Below, piece after piece: positions 6,714-7,892 of a stretch of DNA of 7,892 nt. Position 1 is the stretch's first letter. Every line of letters starts with the position of its first letter. The translations under genes and the position numbers were made by a program. Origin of the DNA: Ruminococcaceae bacterium UBA6416. GTDB taxonomy: Bacteria > Bacillota > Clostridia > Oscillospirales > Acutalibacteraceae. Below the pieces are notes generated by a model. That model worked only from the letters and a program-made list of their open reading frames with translations. It searched no databases and was not told the origin of the DNA. Where the stretch lies: positions 1 to 7,892 of the forward strand of contig DJPI01000063.1 of assembly GCA_002438505.1 (NCBI GenBank), in the 5' to 3' direction.

Positions 6714-7554
6714 TGGTTTCACCCCGCTTTTCAAGGTATTCTTCAATTTCCTCTTTGATTTTTTCCGCGCAGGAGTCGGGGCAAAATCTTCCCGGAAGTC
6801 CGCCGCCGAAAACAAAGCTTGCCTTTGCGTTTTCAAAAAAGTCCTCCTGAGTTCCGAACGGGCTGCTTGCAAGCTCAAAATAAACGGCGCCCTCCTTCAT
6901 GCGGTGAACATCGCTCCTTGAAAAAAGCCGCGCCGGAACGGTGTTGAAAACAAAGTCAAAAAGCCTGACTGCGGCCGGAACGGAAGAAACATCAAGCGTT
7001 TTGAAGCCCAGGGCGGCGCATTCGGTTCTGCTCTCCCTCCGCCGCGCGGCAACATAGACGTCAAGGCCGAGCGCACGCAGGAAAAACGCCGTTGGCCTTG
7101 CAACTTTTCCAAAGCCGGTGATAAGCGCTTTTTTTGAAACAACATACTGCTTTGTGTTTTCAAGAAGCAGCCTCACTGCACCCTGCGCCGTCAGATGTGC
7201 GTTAAAAAGGGCAAAGTCCTTTTCGCCAAGCAGGTCAAAAAGGGTTGCTCCGTTTTCCTGAGCGGCGGCGCAAAAGCCGTCCGGAAAGCCTCCGCCGATT
7301 AAAAGAGTTGTGTTTTTGGCTGCGGCGGCGATTGCGTCCAAGGAAAGCGAAAGAGCCTTTCCCTCGCTGAAAACGTGCTTTTTGTTTTTTGAACACGGAA
7401 CAGGAAGAATAATGGTTTCATATTTTGAAATCGGTCTGAGGTTCTCAAGCCCGGCATCATCAAAGGCGGAAAAAACGCGGACATTCTCCTTTTCAAAAAG
7501 GCGGGCAAGGCTTTTTTGCCTTTCATCGCCGCCGAGAATCAATATTCCTTTCAT
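6706..7554 (-). CDS. dpaA: Dipicolinate synthase subunit A
   Basis: A 282-residue NAD(P)-binding subunit of dipicolinate synthase, forming the enzyme with DpaB. The N-terminal domain starts with the family-type ILILGGDERQKSLARLF (residues 4-20). A Rossmann nucleotide-binding motif GFGKVA is at 147-152, followed by VYVAARR at the end of the second strand (166-172), as in dehydrogenases of the 2-hydroxyacid type. Near the C-terminus, GLPGRFCPDSCAEKI (252-266) corresponds to the conserved PG-x(4)-P end of the family. The length is slightly short for the family (about 290-300) but nothing appears missing. The ATG at 7554 is preceded by AAGGGGGAG at good spacing. It is the first gene of a two-gene operon with dpaB. 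Confidence 0.94.
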   Translation of the reverse strand: MKGILILGGDERQKSLARLFEKENVRVFSAFDDAGLENLRPISKYETIILPVPCSKNKKHVFSEGKALSLSLDAIAAAAKNTTLLIGGGFPDGFCAAAQENGATLFDLLGEKDFALFNAHLTAQGAVRLLLENTKQYVVSKKALITGFGKVARPTAFFLRALGLDVYVAARRRESRTECAALGFKTLDVSSVPAAVRLFDFVFNTVPARLFSRSDVHRMKEGAVYFELASSPFGTQEDFFENAKASFVFGGGLPGRFCPDSCAEKIKEEIEEYLEKRGETIE

Positions 7555-7587
7555 TAAAAACTCCCCCTTGGTGCTTTGTGTTTAATA

Positions 7588-7617
7588 CATTCTATGCGCC
7601 GGAGTTCTTATTGTTAA
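7588..7617 (-). promoter_or_regulatory. dpaAB promoter fitting sigma-K and sigma-A patterns
   Basis: On the minus strand, AACA around 7615-7612 followed after 16 bases by CATAGAATG (7596-7588) fits the sigma-K pattern AC-N16/17-CATA-N3-TA with one mismatch (TG for TA). Late mother-cell control by sigma-K is the known rule for dipicolinate synthase genes. The same bases also read as TTAACA (7617-7612)-N17-TAGAAT (7594-7589), a good sigma-A promoter with one mismatch per box. Both predict a leader of about 25-30 bases. Given the function, sigma-K is the more likely user. Confidence 0.55.
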
Positions 7618-7626
7618 GGCTGCTAT

Positions 7627-7661
7627 GTTAGATGTTGGATGTTAGATGTTGGATGTTAGAT
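7627..7661 (-). repeat. Heptad tandem array, five units
   Basis: Five perfect 7-base units alternate GTTAGAT and GTTGGAT on the plus strand (ATCTAAC and ATCCAAC on the minus strand), giving 35 bases without a break. It forms the inner tail of the dispersed repeat and ends 9 bases from the -35 region of the dpaAB promoter. The number of units probably varies between copies and strains. Confidence 0.9.
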
Positions 7662-7892
7662 TTTGCGAAATTTTTAATGTTCTGCAAAAGGTTGGGTTTG
7701 TGCCATCTTTGCATTAAGCCTTGAGAAAGGCTGAGCTTGACCCCTTCCGCAAAAAATCCGCGAGAAAAAAATTGGCACGGCTTAACGCCTAAATAAAACA
7801 TTGGGAAAGGCACATACCTTGTAGACTGCAGGAAGCGGATTTGTCCGAATGTGAGGGGGATTTTGCAGGAGTGATGAAGTAGGCGCACCGGT
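7662..7892 (-). repeat. Dispersed intergenic repeat, right copy (inverted to the left copy)
   Basis: The minus-strand segment 7689-7662 (TTTTGCAGAACATT, A/T run, TTTCGCAAA) is nearly identical to the first 29 bases of the window, and both lead into ATCYAAC heptads. The remaining 200 bases up to the window edge would be the body of the element, which the left copy would carry off-window. An open frame (7888-7628, 86 codons, minus strand) runs through the element and into the heptads; its end translates as heptad-derived residues and it has no known domain, so I do not call it a gene. The window ends in GGCGCACCGGT, which could be half of a larger palindrome cut by the edge. Confidence 0.5.

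Noticed and set aside
6714..6878. N-terminal extension of dpaB to 6878
   Set aside because: It overlaps dpaA by 173 bases, and its residues are an out-of-frame shadow of dpaA, not part of the DpaB family.
7627..7661. Heptad array as a CRISPR array
   Set aside because: Units are 7 bases with no spacers; it is a simple tandem repeat.

Overview
The window most likely comes from an endospore-forming, moderate-GC member of the Clostridia, probably of Oscillospiraceae/Ruminococcaceae type. The basis is a dipicolinate synthase pair (dpaA-dpaB, a sporulation marker), strong AGGAGG-type ribosome binding sites, and a secreted Lys-rich protein with fibronectin type III repeats of a style common in gut Clostridia. 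The genus cannot be fixed from the sequence alone.

Layout. Positions 1-854 have no convincing gene. They hold one end of a dispersed repeat (1-57), a near-consensus sigma-A promoter with a LexA (SOS) operator just downstream of its -10 box (108-157), only very small ORFs behind that promoter, an A/C-rich low-complexity tract, and the promoter, leader hairpin and ribosome binding site of the next gene. Positions 855-3791 (+) encode a 978-residue secreted protein: signal peptide, about 600 residues that I do not recognise, an Ig-like module and three FN3 modules. A bidirectional terminator (3804-3840) separates it from a convergent minus-strand unit. That unit has its own promoter (5860-5888) and carries a secreted papain-like cysteine protease gene (4347-5807), followed 14 bases later by a 156-residue membrane-anchored protein (3862-4332). 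The protease frame is cut by one in-frame TAA at 4911-4913, between the propeptide-like region and the catalytic domain, so it is annotated as a pseudogene. Upstream lie about 210 AT-rich bases, then the dpaAB operon (6141-7554, minus strand) with a terminator after dpaB and a promoter before dpaA that fits both sigma-A and sigma-K patterns. The right end (about 7627-7892) is a second copy of the left-end repeat in inverted orientation, with a heptad array at its inner edge.

How the genes work together. DpaA and DpaB together make dipicolinic acid in the mother cell during sporulation. The FN3 protein and the protease are both exported, but nothing in the sequence ties them to each other. The small anchored protein is translationally linked to the protease; an inhibitor or immunity role is a hypothesis only. 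The most notable observations are the single stop codon in an otherwise intact protease, the SOS-type promoter with no recognisable gene behind it, and the pair of inverted heptad-tailed repeats at the two window ends. I found no clearly new multi-gene system.
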